Source: Maritalea porphyrae
GTDB lineage: Bacteria > Pseudomonadota > Alphaproteobacteria > Rhizobiales > Devosiaceae
Assembly: GCF_027213965.1 (NCBI RefSeq)
Contig: NZ_JAPWGX010000002.1
Span: 434,001 to 498,000 of the forward strand
Direction of reading: 5' to 3'
DNA length: 64,000 bases
Part shown: positions 1 through 8,189 of the stretch, in pieces
Numbering within the stretch: position 1 is the first letter of the stretch
How the letters are laid out: each line of letters starts with the position of its first letter
Notes under the pieces: generated by a model
Database searches by the model: none
Told to the model about the DNA's origin: nothing
The model's input: the letters and a program-made list of their open reading frames with translations, nothing else
Made by a program: the position numbers and the translations under genes

Positions 1-240
1 GAAATAAGTAACGGCTTTGCCAAAAAGCAAAAAATTTATCCCTGCTGGTTCGCTTGGCACGCCTGCGAGCGCGCTGCCCGCAAAGATCAGAATCCACGCC
101 AAAATGTCCGGCAATGTCTTTGGTCGCATCCAGCCATAATCAACCGTCTCTGTTGCAAATGGGGTAAGCCAAAACAGCAAAACAAGCCCAAAAAAGATGC
201 TGCAAAACCCGGCTACGCGATCAGATGTTATGCTCATCAT
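1..240 (-). CDS. Tripartite tricarboxylate transporter small membrane subunit TctB, 3' part beyond window
   Basis: The frame is open from an ATG at 240 to the window edge, giving 80 residues. An N-terminal hydrophobic segment (GFCSIFFGLVLLFWLTPF) is followed by DYGWMRP, then a second hydrophobic stretch. This fits TctB, the 4-TM small subunit of TTT carboxylate importers. It lies 47 bp after tctC on the same strand, the usual tctC-tctB-tctA order; tctA should lie outside the window. A second ATG sits at 237. The call rests on the pattern and on the adjacent tctC. Confidence 0.75.
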   Translation of the reverse strand, partial: MMSITSDRVAGFCSIFFGLVLLFWLTPFATETVDYGWMRPKTLPDILAWILIFAGSALAGVPSEPAGINFLLFGKAVTYF

Positions 241-256
241 GTCTGCCTTTTGAAGA

Positions 257-280
257 TGGAGCGCGCCGTGACGCGCTCCA
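257..280 (-). other. Intercistronic hairpin between tctC and tctB
   Basis: Perfect 9-bp arms TGGAGCGCG and CGCGCTCCA flank a 6-nt loop, 7 bp after the tctC stop. No T-run follows on the minus strand, so it is unlikely to be a full terminator. Stems of this kind after binding-protein genes often protect the upstream mRNA, so that the binding protein outnumbers the permease. Confidence 0.6.
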
Positions 281-287
281 ATTGTGC

Positions 288-1226
288 CTATTTGAACAAT
301 ACACCAACGCTGCCCAGACCATCGTTGAGCATTTTGGTTGTGCCATCGGGGCCAAGGTTTTGAACCGTTGTCAGCATGGCGTTTTCAACAATATCACGCA
401 CCTTATCCGCGTTCACCGCATTGGCGATGGCATTTGAGAGCGCGGTTTTTGCTTCTTTTGAAATGCCGCCAGGGGCTGCAAAGTAGAAATAGGGGTCAAC
501 ATAGAGATCAAACCCCTGCTCCCGCAAAGTCAGGATATCTTTTGCGTAGGAGTGACGCCCATCGTTGGCGCTGGCCAACATCTTAATGTCACCTTTTTCT
601 AAATATTGGATGTGGGTGCCCGCGTTGAACGACGCCATAACCTGCCCGCCCAAAATGAACTGCACCATTTCAGCAGAGCTTTTTGTCGAAATCAGCTTAA
701 AGCCGGCGCCGGTTTGCGCATTGATGGCTTTTAAAATCAATTCTTGGGGTTTGGCGTCAAATGCCACGGGCACACCGCCATTGGCTTTTGAATATTCAAC
801 CAAAGAACTCATGTCGTTAAAGGGTGCATCTGCCTTGGCGATGATGGCCAATTGTGCCCGCGTCACCGTACCCAAATACTCAAAGCTGTCTAATTTGAAC
901 GGCAGTTGGTCACCACGTAGGATAAGATTGATCAGGATGGGCATGTTAACACCCAACGCGATCACTGTTCCGTCCGCTTTTTCATTCATCAACCCGGTAA
1001 ACATGGCGACACCGCCACCGCCCGGCTTGTTCTGGGGCACGACGTTCCAACCGGTTTGCTCTTCCATCACCGATGCAACGACCCGGCCCAGCGTGTCAGT
1101 TTCGCCCCCTGCTCCAAAGCCGATTTGCAATTCGATCGGTCCTGAAGGGGTCCAATCGCTAGCGAAACCTGGCGCGACGGCCAAAGCTAGTCCAGCAATT
1201 GCACCCAAAATTGTCTTTCTCAACAT
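288..1226 (-). CDS. TctC-family periplasmic binding protein of a TTT transporter
   Basis: This is the extracytoplasmic solute receptor of a tripartite tricarboxylate transporter, 312 aa. A Sec signal peptide (LRKTILGAIAGLALAVAPG, cleaved after FAS) precedes the mature domain. The early motif IELQIGFGAGGETDTLGR is the conserved ligand-pocket strand of the Bug/TctC family, and NKPGGGG follows. The start at 1226 is chosen because GGAGG (1236-1240) lies about 9 bp upstream; a longer frame would put residues ahead of the signal peptide. It sits 74 bp downstream of marR and 47 bp upstream of tctB, suggesting one transcript under MarR control. The ligand is unknown; the family binds citrate, other carboxylates, aromatic acids and amino acids. 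Confidence 0.88.
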   Translation of the reverse strand: MLRKTILGAIAGLALAVAPGFASDWTPSGPIELQIGFGAGGETDTLGRVVASVMEEQTGWNVVPQNKPGGGGVAMFTGLMNEKADGTVIALGVNMPILINLILRGDQLPFKLDSFEYLGTVTRAQLAIIAKADAPFNDMSSLVEYSKANGGVPVAFDAKPQELILKAINAQTGAGFKLISTKSSAEMVQFILGGQVMASFNAGTHIQYLEKGDIKMLASANDGRHSYAKDILTLREQGFDLYVDPYFYFAAPGGISKEAKTALSNAIANAVNADKVRDIVENAMLTTVQNLGPDGTTKMLNDGLGSVGVLFK

Positions 1227-1300
1227 ATCAATTTCCTCCCATAAAACGCTACGATTTCGCGCAACGCACATCAAAATGAAGCGGGGAAATCGAATTCCGA

Positions 1301-1819
1301 TTAACCCGCCTTTTGGGGCAATTCTTGGTTTGCCAGCAAAGACGCCTTAGCGATACGTTCTGCCATGTCCAGAAATTGTTCCCGCTCTTGAGGGGAGAGT
1401 GCGGCATCAATTGACGCGTGATAGTTCGCAACCATTGGCTGCACCCGATCAAAATATTCTTTGCCCGTTTCACTTAATGCAAAAATACGCGCGCGACGAT
1501 CGAATGGTGCTTGATGCGATGTAATCAGGCCACGGCTTTCCAACTTACGCATGGCACGGCTAATTTGGCCTTGTTCCATGCCTGCAAAATCCACCAGATC
1601 TTTTTGGGTCGGGTTTTCGCTTTGTGAAATACACAAGCAGATGCGCCACTCAACAAGGCCAAGTTTGCCATTATCAGAAAGCAATGTGCTGATTTGTGAT
1701 TTTAAGACACGCGCCAAACGCTGGGTCGCAACAGATAATAGGCTCGAGTGAACCGGTATCTTATCGCTGGCCAACAAGGAGTCTTTTTCAGACTGCCAAA
1801 TGGTGCTGTTCTCGCTCAT
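1301..1819 (-). CDS. MarR-family transcriptional regulator
   Basis: 172 aa. Winged-helix fold at about residues 35-140: the recognition helix falls in MEQGQISRAMRKLESRGLI (81-99) and the wing in APFDRRARIFALSETG (104-119), which carries the family D-R-R pattern. MarR proteins are dimers that leave DNA on binding small phenolic or carboxylate ligands. Transcription runs into tctC-tctB, so it probably controls the transporter and itself. A 35-bp palindrome starts 23 bp upstream of its start codon and is the obvious operator. About 30 N-terminal residues precede the usual domain. Confidence 0.9.
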   Translation of the reverse strand: MSENSTIWQSEKDSLLASDKIPVHSSLLSVATQRLARVLKSQISTLLSDNGKLGLVEWRICLCISQSENPTQKDLVDFAGMEQGQISRAMRKLESRGLITSHQAPFDRRARIFALSETGKEYFDRVQPMVANYHASIDAALSPQEREQFLDMAERIAKASLLANQELPQKAG

Positions 1820-1841
1820 AGTCTCATCCCTCAGCTTCTAT

Positions 1842-1876
1842 TTACATGACTTATCATTTAATGACAAGTCATGTAA
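1842..1876. promoter_or_regulatory. 35-bp near-perfect palindrome, probable MarR operator
   Basis: Arms TTACATGACTT (1842-1852) and AAGTCATGTAA (1866-1876) are perfect. The 13-bp centre is also symmetric about 1859, except for one pair (1853/1865). Seventeen paired positions with a single mismatch is far more than chance. The site lies 23 bp upstream of the marR start codon and matches the two-fold, AT-rich operators of MarR dimers. Its length could hold two overlapping dimers. Confidence 0.75.
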
Positions 1877-1980
1877 TCGCGATTTCAAAGGGACTTGTAC
1901 CACTCATGGCGAGGGGCATCAATTTTTTGAAGTGCCAAAAAGGGGCCGCGCGCCCTCAGGTTGACGCGTAGCTGCCTCGT

Positions 1981-3189
1981 TTATTCGGCGGGTACAGGAT
2001 TTGCTGTTTTGTTTGATGTGCCGAAGTGCCGGGCGTTCAGTGAGAACACCAAAACGATCATTGCCGCCTGCAAAATCAATGCAGGTGTTGTCAGAGACCA
2101 ATAGGCTACGCCAAACTTGGCAATCAGGCCCGATGCGACAAGGCCTTTGTTAACGAAAAAGTGGATCATGACCGACAGAGCAACGCCCGGACAAATCAGC
2201 GCGTAAGATCCAGCTGACCGTTGGCCGTTGGACGACAAAAAGGTTTTCACATAGTTTTGTTTGCTCAAAACCAGCCAACCCAGGGCCGCGAACAATATTT
2301 GAACGGATAGGATTTGAGCAAGCAAAACCAATGTTTCAGCTTTTGCTGCATGCACATCAAAATGGACATGTAGTCCATGATTCATGCGCAGAATGGCGAT
2401 ACCTAGAACAGTCATGATGGGGACAACAACCATCAACGTGGGTGCCGCTTCGGGCGCTGTACCGTTCTGCAACATAGCATAAAAACCAAGAACCAGCGCC
2501 ACAACTGAAACGATAAGCGCGGCCACCACGAAGAAGGTTGCCAGCACTATGGAAATGCCAACGATAATTGGATTTGCTGAAAGGGCGGCAGGCGCGGCAA
2601 GCCCAACAGCAACCATTGACAATGCAAAAGCTGGAAGTAGTTGCGCAAAAGAGTTGTTGGCCTTCAAGTCAAAGCCGCCTTTGACCAGTACACGGCCAAA
2701 AAACTTCGCCAATAATGAAAGAGCGTAGAGGCCGATCAACGAGAAAACGGCCAGTGCTGCTGGGAACAAATACTCAACAATCAACCAGAGTTTTGGCACA
2801 AATACGAGACCAATGATAAAGGCGACGTTGACCGACATTGCAAGAGTGAGCGGCACCGCTTTCAACTGCGTTTCACCGTTTGAGGCCAACAGCTTCGTAT
2901 ATGCCTCGGTCTTGCGGAACTGAGTGAGTTGCCCCAAGTTCCAGAACAAAAGACGATAGTGAAGGAATCCAAACACAGCGATTCCCATCATCCCAACCAC
3001 AATAGCAATCTGCGTAGGTATGCTGCCCGATGTAAAGGCGCGTTGAATATCCTCAAAGATCGGGACAGGTTGACCGGGGTGCGGGATCCAGAACATTAAG
3101 TACATGAAAAATGTCACAACAAGACCACCAGCACCAACAGCGGCAAGAAAGTAGAGCGGCGAATAGCGCCCGTTCATCGTATTTGGCAT
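1981..3189 (-). CDS. Polytopic membrane protein of uncertain function, SLAC1/TDT-like (possibly TsoY-type)
   Basis: 402 aa from the ATG at 3189, preferred over ATGs at 3204 and 3198 because GAGGA lies 8 bp upstream of it. About ten hydrophobic segments span nearly the whole length. A histidine-rich stretch MNHGLHVHFDVHAAK and the motif SYALICPGVALSVMIHF lie in the second half. The size and layout recall the TDT/SLAC1 anion-channel fold. From memory and unchecked, it also recalls the TsoY group of (seleno)proteins; if so, the Cys of ICPGVA would be the Sec-equivalent position. It follows a 2OG-Fe(II) oxygenase gene on the same strand after 143 bp. No substrate can be assigned. Confidence 0.5.
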   Translation of the reverse strand: MPNTMNGRYSPLYFLAAVGAGGLVVTFFMYLMFWIPHPGQPVPIFEDIQRAFTSGSIPTQIAIVVGMMGIAVFGFLHYRLLFWNLGQLTQFRKTEAYTKLLASNGETQLKAVPLTLAMSVNVAFIIGLVFVPKLWLIVEYLFPAALAVFSLIGLYALSLLAKFFGRVLVKGGFDLKANNSFAQLLPAFALSMVAVGLAAPAALSANPIIVGISIVLATFFVVAALIVSVVALVLGFYAMLQNGTAPEAAPTLMVVVPIMTVLGIAILRMNHGLHVHFDVHAAKAETLVLLAQILSVQILFAALGWLVLSKQNYVKTFLSSNGQRSAGSYALICPGVALSVMIHFFVNKGLVASGLIAKFGVAYWSLTTPALILQAAMIVLVFSLNARHFGTSNKTANPVPAE

Positions 3190-3258
3190 ATTTTGCATCC
3201 TCATTTAAATTAGAACATTAGAATATTCTTATGTATATGATTTGCAAGCAGCCAAACC

Positions 3259-3274
3259 TGCACAATGAATGTGC
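3259..3274. promoter_or_regulatory. Inverted repeat upstream of the membrane protein gene
   Basis: TGCACA and TGTGCA are separated by 5 bp, 70 bp upstream of the start at 3189, inside the 143-bp gap after the oxygenase gene. This is a candidate regulator site; no assignment is possible. Confidence 0.3.
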
Positions 3275-3332
3275 AAATTGTCGCAGAGGTACCGACAACG
3301 CTGTTTGCAAACTTGATGCTGACGCGGCTCAG

Positions 3333-3953
3333 CTAGCCCCAGCTGTAGTTGAAGCTGACGCTTATCCGCTCTTCTTCAGACATATTCATGGGCACCTCGT
3401 GGCGCAGCCAGCTTTCCCATAGCAAAATGTCACTCACATCTGGAGCAACGTAGATAAAGCTTCGCATTTCTTTACGGGCCTCAGGCTTGCGGGTAGGGGC
3501 AGCCATCATCATGGCGGAGCGAGGGTCTTCAAATTTGATCGCGCTCGCGCCTTTTGGCATGGCGATATAGGTTGTGCCACTGATCACGCTGTGAGGGTGA
3601 ATGTGGGACGTGTGAATGCCACCTTCCGGCAGGATATTGATCCAAAGGCTGTCCAGTTGAAGTGCTTTTTCGCCCAAATCAAACTCTAAGTCTTTTGCAA
3701 ATTCGGCGACGTGCTTGTTTAGAACTTCAACAAGATCTTTAAAAATCGGGAACCGCCACGGCAGATCGTCAAGCGAGGCGTAACTGGTGTAACCCGGATA
3801 ACTATTATCCTCGCACCACTTCTGCCCCGCCTCATCGTCCTCGGCGATCGATAGACAGGTGGCTTCGAGTTCTTGCGCATTAACAGACGCGCCATGTTCG
3901 CTCAGCGCTGCATGATAAAGGCGGGTAACAAAAAGAGAATCAATTTTTGACAT
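3333..3953 (-). CDS. Putative 2OG-Fe(II) oxygenase (TIGR02466 type)
   Basis: 206 aa, near the family's usual length. SLWINILPEGG (102-112) leads into SHIHPHS (116-122), the metal-binding H-x-H-P region of this family. The distal histidine is in WLRHEV (H185), and R197 in RISVSFNYSW is the probable 2-oxoglutarate carboxylate ligand. The jelly-roll oxygenase assignment comes from these motifs; the substrate is unknown. It precedes the polytopic membrane protein on the same strand, and the pairing may be functional. The ATG at 3953 has no strong ribosome site. Confidence 0.72.
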   Translation of the reverse strand: MSKIDSLFVTRLYHAALSEHGASVNAQELEATCLSIAEDDEAGQKWCEDNSYPGYTSYASLDDLPWRFPIFKDLVEVLNKHVAEFAKDLEFDLGEKALQLDSLWINILPEGGIHTSHIHPHSVISGTTYIAMPKGASAIKFEDPRSAMMMAAPTRKPEARKEMRSFIYVAPDVSDILLWESWLRHEVPMNMSEEERISVSFNYSWG

Positions 3954-4015
3954 AGGTTCTTTTTAGCCCAGAGTGAGAGACAGGGCGAGAGGGGAAGCAA
4001 ATTCTGGCTACTTGT

Positions 4016-4468
4016 CTATGCAGTCTTAGAGGGCACTAGGCAGGTCCAGATTTGGGTGGCGACAATTTCATCATTGTGGGTGGTTTTTGTGTCTAGGCGT
4101 ATGCCGACATAACCACGTTCACCCTTGGTGGACGCTTTAAGCGACACCACCTCTGCGTCCACGTAAACTGCTTCGCCGGGGTAGACGGGCTTGGCAAATT
4201 TTAGCTCATCAATCCGCATACCAATCAAAGGATTATTGCCAAACGGTTTTTCCAACGCCATCAACCTCATGGTCGCAGATAGAGTCTGCCAACCCGACGC
4301 GATAATGGTGCCAAATGGGCCACTTTTGGATGCATCTTCATCGACATGGATGAACTGAGGATCATATTCGGACGCGAACTCATGCACCTTTTCAGCTGTT
4401 AATTCAAACGTGCCGGTTCTGATTTTTTCACCCAATTGAATGTCTTCAAAAAAACGTGCTTCGCTCAT
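4016..4468 (-). CDS. MaoC-like hotdog dehydratase
   Basis: 150 aa single hotdog domain. The hydratase-2 signature is present: D36 and H41 in YDPQFIHVDEDAS, then GPFGTIIASGWQT (50-62). Such enzymes hydrate trans-2-enoyl-CoA to (R)-3-hydroxyacyl-CoA or act on related CoA thioesters. It is 11 bp downstream of the lysR gene and surely co-transcribed. Proximity to the valine operon suggests a CoA-thioester side role, but the substrate is not given by sequence. Confidence 0.85.
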   Translation of the reverse strand: MSEARFFEDIQLGEKIRTGTFELTAEKVHEFASEYDPQFIHVDEDASKSGPFGTIIASGWQTLSATMRLMALEKPFGNNPLIGMRIDELKFAKPVYPGEAVYVDAEVVSLKASTKGERGYVGIRLDTKTTHNDEIVATQIWTCLVPSKTA

Positions 4469-4479
4469 GTTTTCCTCGT

Positions 4480-5373
4480 TTATTTGTTGGTTGATTTGAT
4501 GCGGGAGACAACGTCTTCGCTGATAAAATCAACAATGGTTCGAATGCGTGTCAAATGCGCAAAATCTTCGGGCACCGTTAGCCAGAGCTCACGTTCCAGC
4601 TCGATGGAATCGTCTAACACAGGCACCAATGTGTCGTAATTCTTGGCAATATAGTCTGGCAAAATGCACACGCCGGCCCCTGCCAATGCCATCTGTAATT
4701 GCACGTGCAAGCTTGTGGAGGTGAGGTGTGCTTTAAGGCTTGGATCAACGCTTGGAATATAGTCGAGCTCTTTGTCAAAGATCATATCTGGCACGTAACC
4801 GATACCACGGAGTTTAGCCAAATCCTTCTTTTGCTTGATCGGCTGGTTGCGCGCCACATAGTTGCGCTCGCCGTAAATATGCAATGGATAGTTCGCTAGT
4901 TTTTTGATTTTCACCCGCCCGGTTTGAGGTCGGGTGCCCGTAAGCACCAAATCCGCTTCGCGCTTGGACATAGAAAAAGAGCGCGGGATCGCTTGCAGTT
5001 GCACTTCAAGCCCTGGGTGCAAGCGACAAAGCTCAGCCGCACTTTCTGCTAAAAGAAACGAGGCAATGCCCACGTGGGTTGCAATGCGCACAGCGCCGGT
5101 GAGGCTGGTGGAAGCGCCTGCAACCTCGTCAAACACCCGCATGGCGTCGCTTTCAAGCTGCTCAGCAAGTGGCAACATTTTGTAGCCTTGATCCGCAAGG
5201 CTATAGCCTTGGGGCGAACGATGAAACAGCGGGACGCCCAAACTATCTTCCAATGCGGTGATCCGGCGCCCAACGGTGGCGTGGTCCACCCCCAGATAGG
5301 ACCCCGCGCGCGACAGCGTGCCGTGACGGGCTACAGCGAGGAAAAATCGAAAATCGTCCCAGTTGTTTCTCAT
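4480..5373 (-). CDS. LysR-family transcriptional regulator
   Basis: 297 aa from the ATG at 5373, so that the protein begins MRNNWDDFRFFLAV, as LysR proteins of this subgroup do. The N-terminal HTH covers residues 5-63 (TLSRAGSYLGVDHATVGRRI), and an effector domain starts at about 90. It is divergent from mmsA across 167 bp and upstream of maoC. LysR regulators usually act on the divergent gene, so it is a fair candidate for control of the valine/isoleucine operon; its ligand cannot be read. Confidence 0.87.
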   Translation of the reverse strand: MRNNWDDFRFFLAVARHGTLSRAGSYLGVDHATVGRRITALEDSLGVPLFHRSPQGYSLADQGYKMLPLAEQLESDAMRVFDEVAGASTSLTGAVRIATHVGIASFLLAESAAELCRLHPGLEVQLQAIPRSFSMSKREADLVLTGTRPQTGRVKIKKLANYPLHIYGERNYVARNQPIKQKKDLAKLRGIGYVPDMIFDKELDYIPSVDPSLKAHLTSTSLHVQLQMALAGAGVCILPDYIAKNYDTLVPVLDDSIELERELWLTVPEDFAHLTRIRTIVDFISEDVVSRIKSTNK

Positions 5374-5409
5374 AAGACAATTATTGCCAGATATGCTAAA
5401 CTTACACCA

Positions 5410-5479
5410 GTGCATAATTGCACAATGGTTTTGCTAGATTGGTTATTGATATTGCGTTTGCGCACAATATGATGCGCAC
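5410..5479. promoter_or_regulatory. lysR/mmsA intergenic repeats, possible LysR sites
   Basis: GTGCA-TAAT-TGCAC (5410-5423) is a perfect 5-bp inverted repeat. Further right, TGCGCAC occurs twice as a direct repeat (5459-5465 and 5473-5479, 14 bp apart). All lie between the divergent lysR and mmsA starts. The role is inferred from position. Confidence 0.4.
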
Positions 5480-5540
5480 CAAAGCTTTATTCTACGCGTG
5501 ACTTAAGTTGCGCCTAGCGGCATCCAGGGAGGCGACCGCA

Positions 5541-7040
5541 ATGAACGAGATTACCCACTTTATCAACGGCGAACATGTCAAAGGCACTTCGGGCCGCTTT
5601 GCTGAAGTTTACAACCCTGCAACGGGCAAAGTGCAAGCCAAAGTGCCGCTGGCCAGCAGAGCCGAACTTGACGCAGCCATTGCCAACGCTAAAGAAGCAC
5701 AAATTGGCTGGGCGAAAGTTAACCCGCAAAAGCGCGGCCGGGTGATGATGAAGTTTGTTGAACTGCTTCATCGCGATATGGACAAATTGGCTGAAGCTTT
5801 GTCCCGCGAACACGGTAAAACACTTCCTGATGCAAAGGGCGATGTGATCCGCGGTTTGGAAGTGGCCGAATTTGCAATTGGCGCACCCCATTTCCTTAAA
5901 GGGGAATATAGCGCTGCGGCATCAACGGGCATTGATATCTATTCTATGCGTCAGCCGCTTGGCGTTGTTGCGGGCATTACCCCATTTAACTTCCCGGCGA
6001 TGATCCCCATGTGGAAATTTTGCCCCGCGATTGCTGCGGGCAACACCTTTATCCTTAAGCCTTCAGAGCGCGATCCAAGTGTGCCGAACATGCTTGCAGA
6101 ATTGATGCTCGAAGCGGGCGCACCAAAAGGCGTTTTGAATGTGGTGCATGGCGACAAAGAAGCTGTGGACGGCATTTTGGACCATGAAGACATCCATGCG
6201 ATTGGCTTTGTCGGCTCTACCCCAATTGCTGAATATATCTATTCGCGCGGGACAGCGAACGGCAAACGGGTTCAGTGCTTTGGCGGCGCAAAAAACCATA
6301 TGATCATTATGCCAGACGCGGATATGAACCAAGTGGTTGATGCGCTGGTTGGCGCAGGCTACGGCGCTGCTGGCGAACGCTGCATGGCCATTTCTGTGGC
6401 GGTGCCTGTTGGCAAAGAAACCGGTGACAAATTGGTTGCAGCACTCAAGGCACGTGTAGAGGCTTTGCGCGTTGGTCCTTACACTGATGGTGATGATGCA
6501 GATTTTGGTCCTTTGGTGACCAAAGAAGCGCAAGCTAAGGTAAAAGGCTTGGTTGATCAGGGCGTGCAAGAAGGCGCAGAGTTGGTTGTTGATGGCCGCG
6601 ACTTTGTGGCCAAAGGTCATGAAGAGGGGTTCTTTGTTGGCCCTTGCCTGTTCGACAATGTGACCGAAGAAATGGAAATCTACAAACAAGAGATCTTTGG
6701 ACCGGTCCTATGTGTTGCCAGAGTTGATGACTATGAAGCTGGTTTGAAACTGGCGATGGATCACGAGTATGGCAATGGCGTTGCGATATTCACTCGTGAC
6801 GGCGACACGGCCCGTGATTTCACCTTCCGCATCAATGTGGGCATGGTTGGCGTGAATGTGCCCATTCCTGTGCCTTTGGCTTATTACACATTTGGCGGCT
6901 GGAAACGGTCTGGCTTTGGCGATTTGAACCAACATGGACCAGATGCATTCCGGTTCTATACCAAAACCAAAACAGTCACGTCACGTTGGCCTTCTGGCAC
7001 CAAAGAAGGTGCGAGCTTCACCATTCCAACAATGGAGTAA
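5541..7040 (+). CDS. mmsA: Methylmalonate-semialdehyde dehydrogenase (CoA-acylating)
   Basis: 499 aa. It oxidises methylmalonate semialdehyde to propionyl-CoA and malonate semialdehyde to acetyl-CoA, the last valine step. The ALDH fold shows TPFNFPAMIPMW (148-159), FVGSTP (223-228) and the catalytic Cys281 in GAAGERCMAIS. The usual ALDH general-base Glu is absent from QCFGGAKNH, as expected for CoA-dependent members. The start at 5541 follows AGGGAGG (5526-5532) by 8 bp. It is the first gene of the plus-strand operon, with the next gene 6 bp downstream, and is divergent from lysR. Confidence 0.95.
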   Translation: MNEITHFINGEHVKGTSGRFAEVYNPATGKVQAKVPLASRAELDAAIANAKEAQIGWAKVNPQKRGRVMMKFVELLHRDMDKLAEALSREHGKTLPDAKGDVIRGLEVAEFAIGAPHFLKGEYSAAASTGIDIYSMRQPLGVVAGITPFNFPAMIPMWKFCPAIAAGNTFILKPSERDPSVPNMLAELMLEAGAPKGVLNVVHGDKEAVDGILDHEDIHAIGFVGSTPIAEYIYSRGTANGKRVQCFGGAKNHMIIMPDADMNQVVDALVGAGYGAAGERCMAISVAVPVGKETGDKLVAALKARVEALRVGPYTDGDDADFGPLVTKEAQAKVKGLVDQGVQEGAELVVDGRDFVAKGHEEGFFVGPCLFDNVTEEMEIYKQEIFGPVLCVARVDDYEAGLKLAMDHEYGNGVAIFTRDGDTARDFTFRINVGMVGVNVPIPVPLAYYTFGGWKRSGFGDLNQHGPDAFRFYTKTKTVTSRWPSGTKEGASFTIPTME

Positions 7041-7046
7041 TCCAAC

Positions 7047-8186
7047 ATGGATTTTGCGCTAAGCGAAGAACAGTCAGCCATTTTTGAAATGGCGCGCGAG
7101 TTTTCAATGGAGAACATTGCGCCAAATGCGGTAGAATGGGATCAAGCCAAGCACTTCCCGCTTGATGTGATCAAAAAAACCGCTGAATTGGGCATGGCGG
7201 GCATTTATACACGCGACGATATCGGCGGGTCAGATTTGACCCGTCTTGATGCGGCCTTGATATTTGAAGCCTTGTCGCATGGCTGTCCTGCAACGGCGTC
7301 GTTCCTTTCTATCCACAATATGTGCTCTTGGATGATCGACACGTTTGGCTCTGAGGACATGCGCCAAAAATGGGGACCCAAGCTGACCAGCATGGAAACT
7401 GTGGCCAGCTATTGCTTGACGGAACCAGGCTCTGGCTCTGACGCTGCATCGTTAAAAACGACAGCAAAGCGCGACGGTGACACCTATGTTTTGAAGGGTA
7501 CAAAGAGTTTCATTTCTGGTGGGGGCGTATCAGATCTTTACATCGTGATGGCACGAACTGGCGAACCTGGCCCTAAAGGCATTTCTGCCTTCCTTATGGA
7601 AAAGGGCACGCCCGGCCTTTCCTACGGCGCGAACGAAAAGAAAATGGGCTGGAACGTTCAACCAACCACTGAAGTGGTGATGGACGATGTAGTGATCCCT
7701 GCTGCGAACTTGTTGGGCAAGGAAGGCGACGGCTTTAAATATGCTATGAAAGGCCTTGATGGTGGTCGTTTGAACATTGCCGCCAGTGCATTGGGCGCAG
7801 CGCAAGCCGCACTTGATAAGACACTAAGCTACATGTCCGAACGTCAAGCCTTCGGCAAGTCCATCAACCAGTTTCAAGCTTTGCAGTTCCGCCTAGCGGA
7901 CATGGAAATTGAGCTACAAGCCGCGCGGGTGTTTTTGTACAAAGCTGCCTGGACATATGACCAAGGTACGCCTGACGCCACCAAATATTGTGCGATGGCA
8001 AAACGCTTTGTCACCGACACAGCATTTGATGTGGCCAACCAAGCGCTGCAACTGCACGGCGGCTACGGTTATTTGGCCGACTATGGTATTGAGAAAATTG
8101 TGCGCGATTTGCGGGTGCACCAAATCCTTGAAGGCACCAATGAAATCATGCGCCTGATTGTTTCCCGCCAACTATTGAGTGAGTAA
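7047..8186 (+). CDS. Acyl-CoA dehydrogenase, probably isobutyryl-/2-methylbutyryl-CoA dehydrogenase
   Basis: 379 aa FAD flavoenzyme. The ACAD signature YCLTEPGSGSDAASLKT is in the middle domain, and the C-terminal catalytic base is Glu362 in ILEGTNEIMRL, the MCAD/IBD position. It introduces the double bond into isobutyryl-CoA (valine) or 2-methylbutyryl-CoA (isoleucine), passing electrons to ETF, which is encoded downstream. It lies between mmsA and the HIBYL-CoA hydrolase, which supports the valine assignment. The next gene's ATG starts 3 bp after its stop. Confidence 0.88.
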   Translation: MDFALSEEQSAIFEMAREFSMENIAPNAVEWDQAKHFPLDVIKKTAELGMAGIYTRDDIGGSDLTRLDAALIFEALSHGCPATASFLSIHNMCSWMIDTFGSEDMRQKWGPKLTSMETVASYCLTEPGSGSDAASLKTTAKRDGDTYVLKGTKSFISGGGVSDLYIVMARTGEPGPKGISAFLMEKGTPGLSYGANEKKMGWNVQPTTEVVMDDVVIPAANLLGKEGDGFKYAMKGLDGGRLNIAASALGAAQAALDKTLSYMSERQAFGKSINQFQALQFRLADMEIELQAARVFLYKAAWTYDQGTPDATKYCAMAKRFVTDTAFDVANQALQLHGGYGYLADYGIEKIVRDLRVHQILEGTNEIMRLIVSRQLLSE

Positions 8187-8189
8187 TTG

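Noticed and set aside
565-1350. 261-codon open frame on the plus strand opposite tctC
   Set aside because: It lies against a well supported TctC with signal peptide and ribosome site; its Pro/Ser-rich sequence is typical of an antisense frame.
6063-6689. 208-codon minus-strand frame within mmsA
   Set aside because: Composition is rich in His, Phe and Cys, with no start signal, against a certain mmsA.
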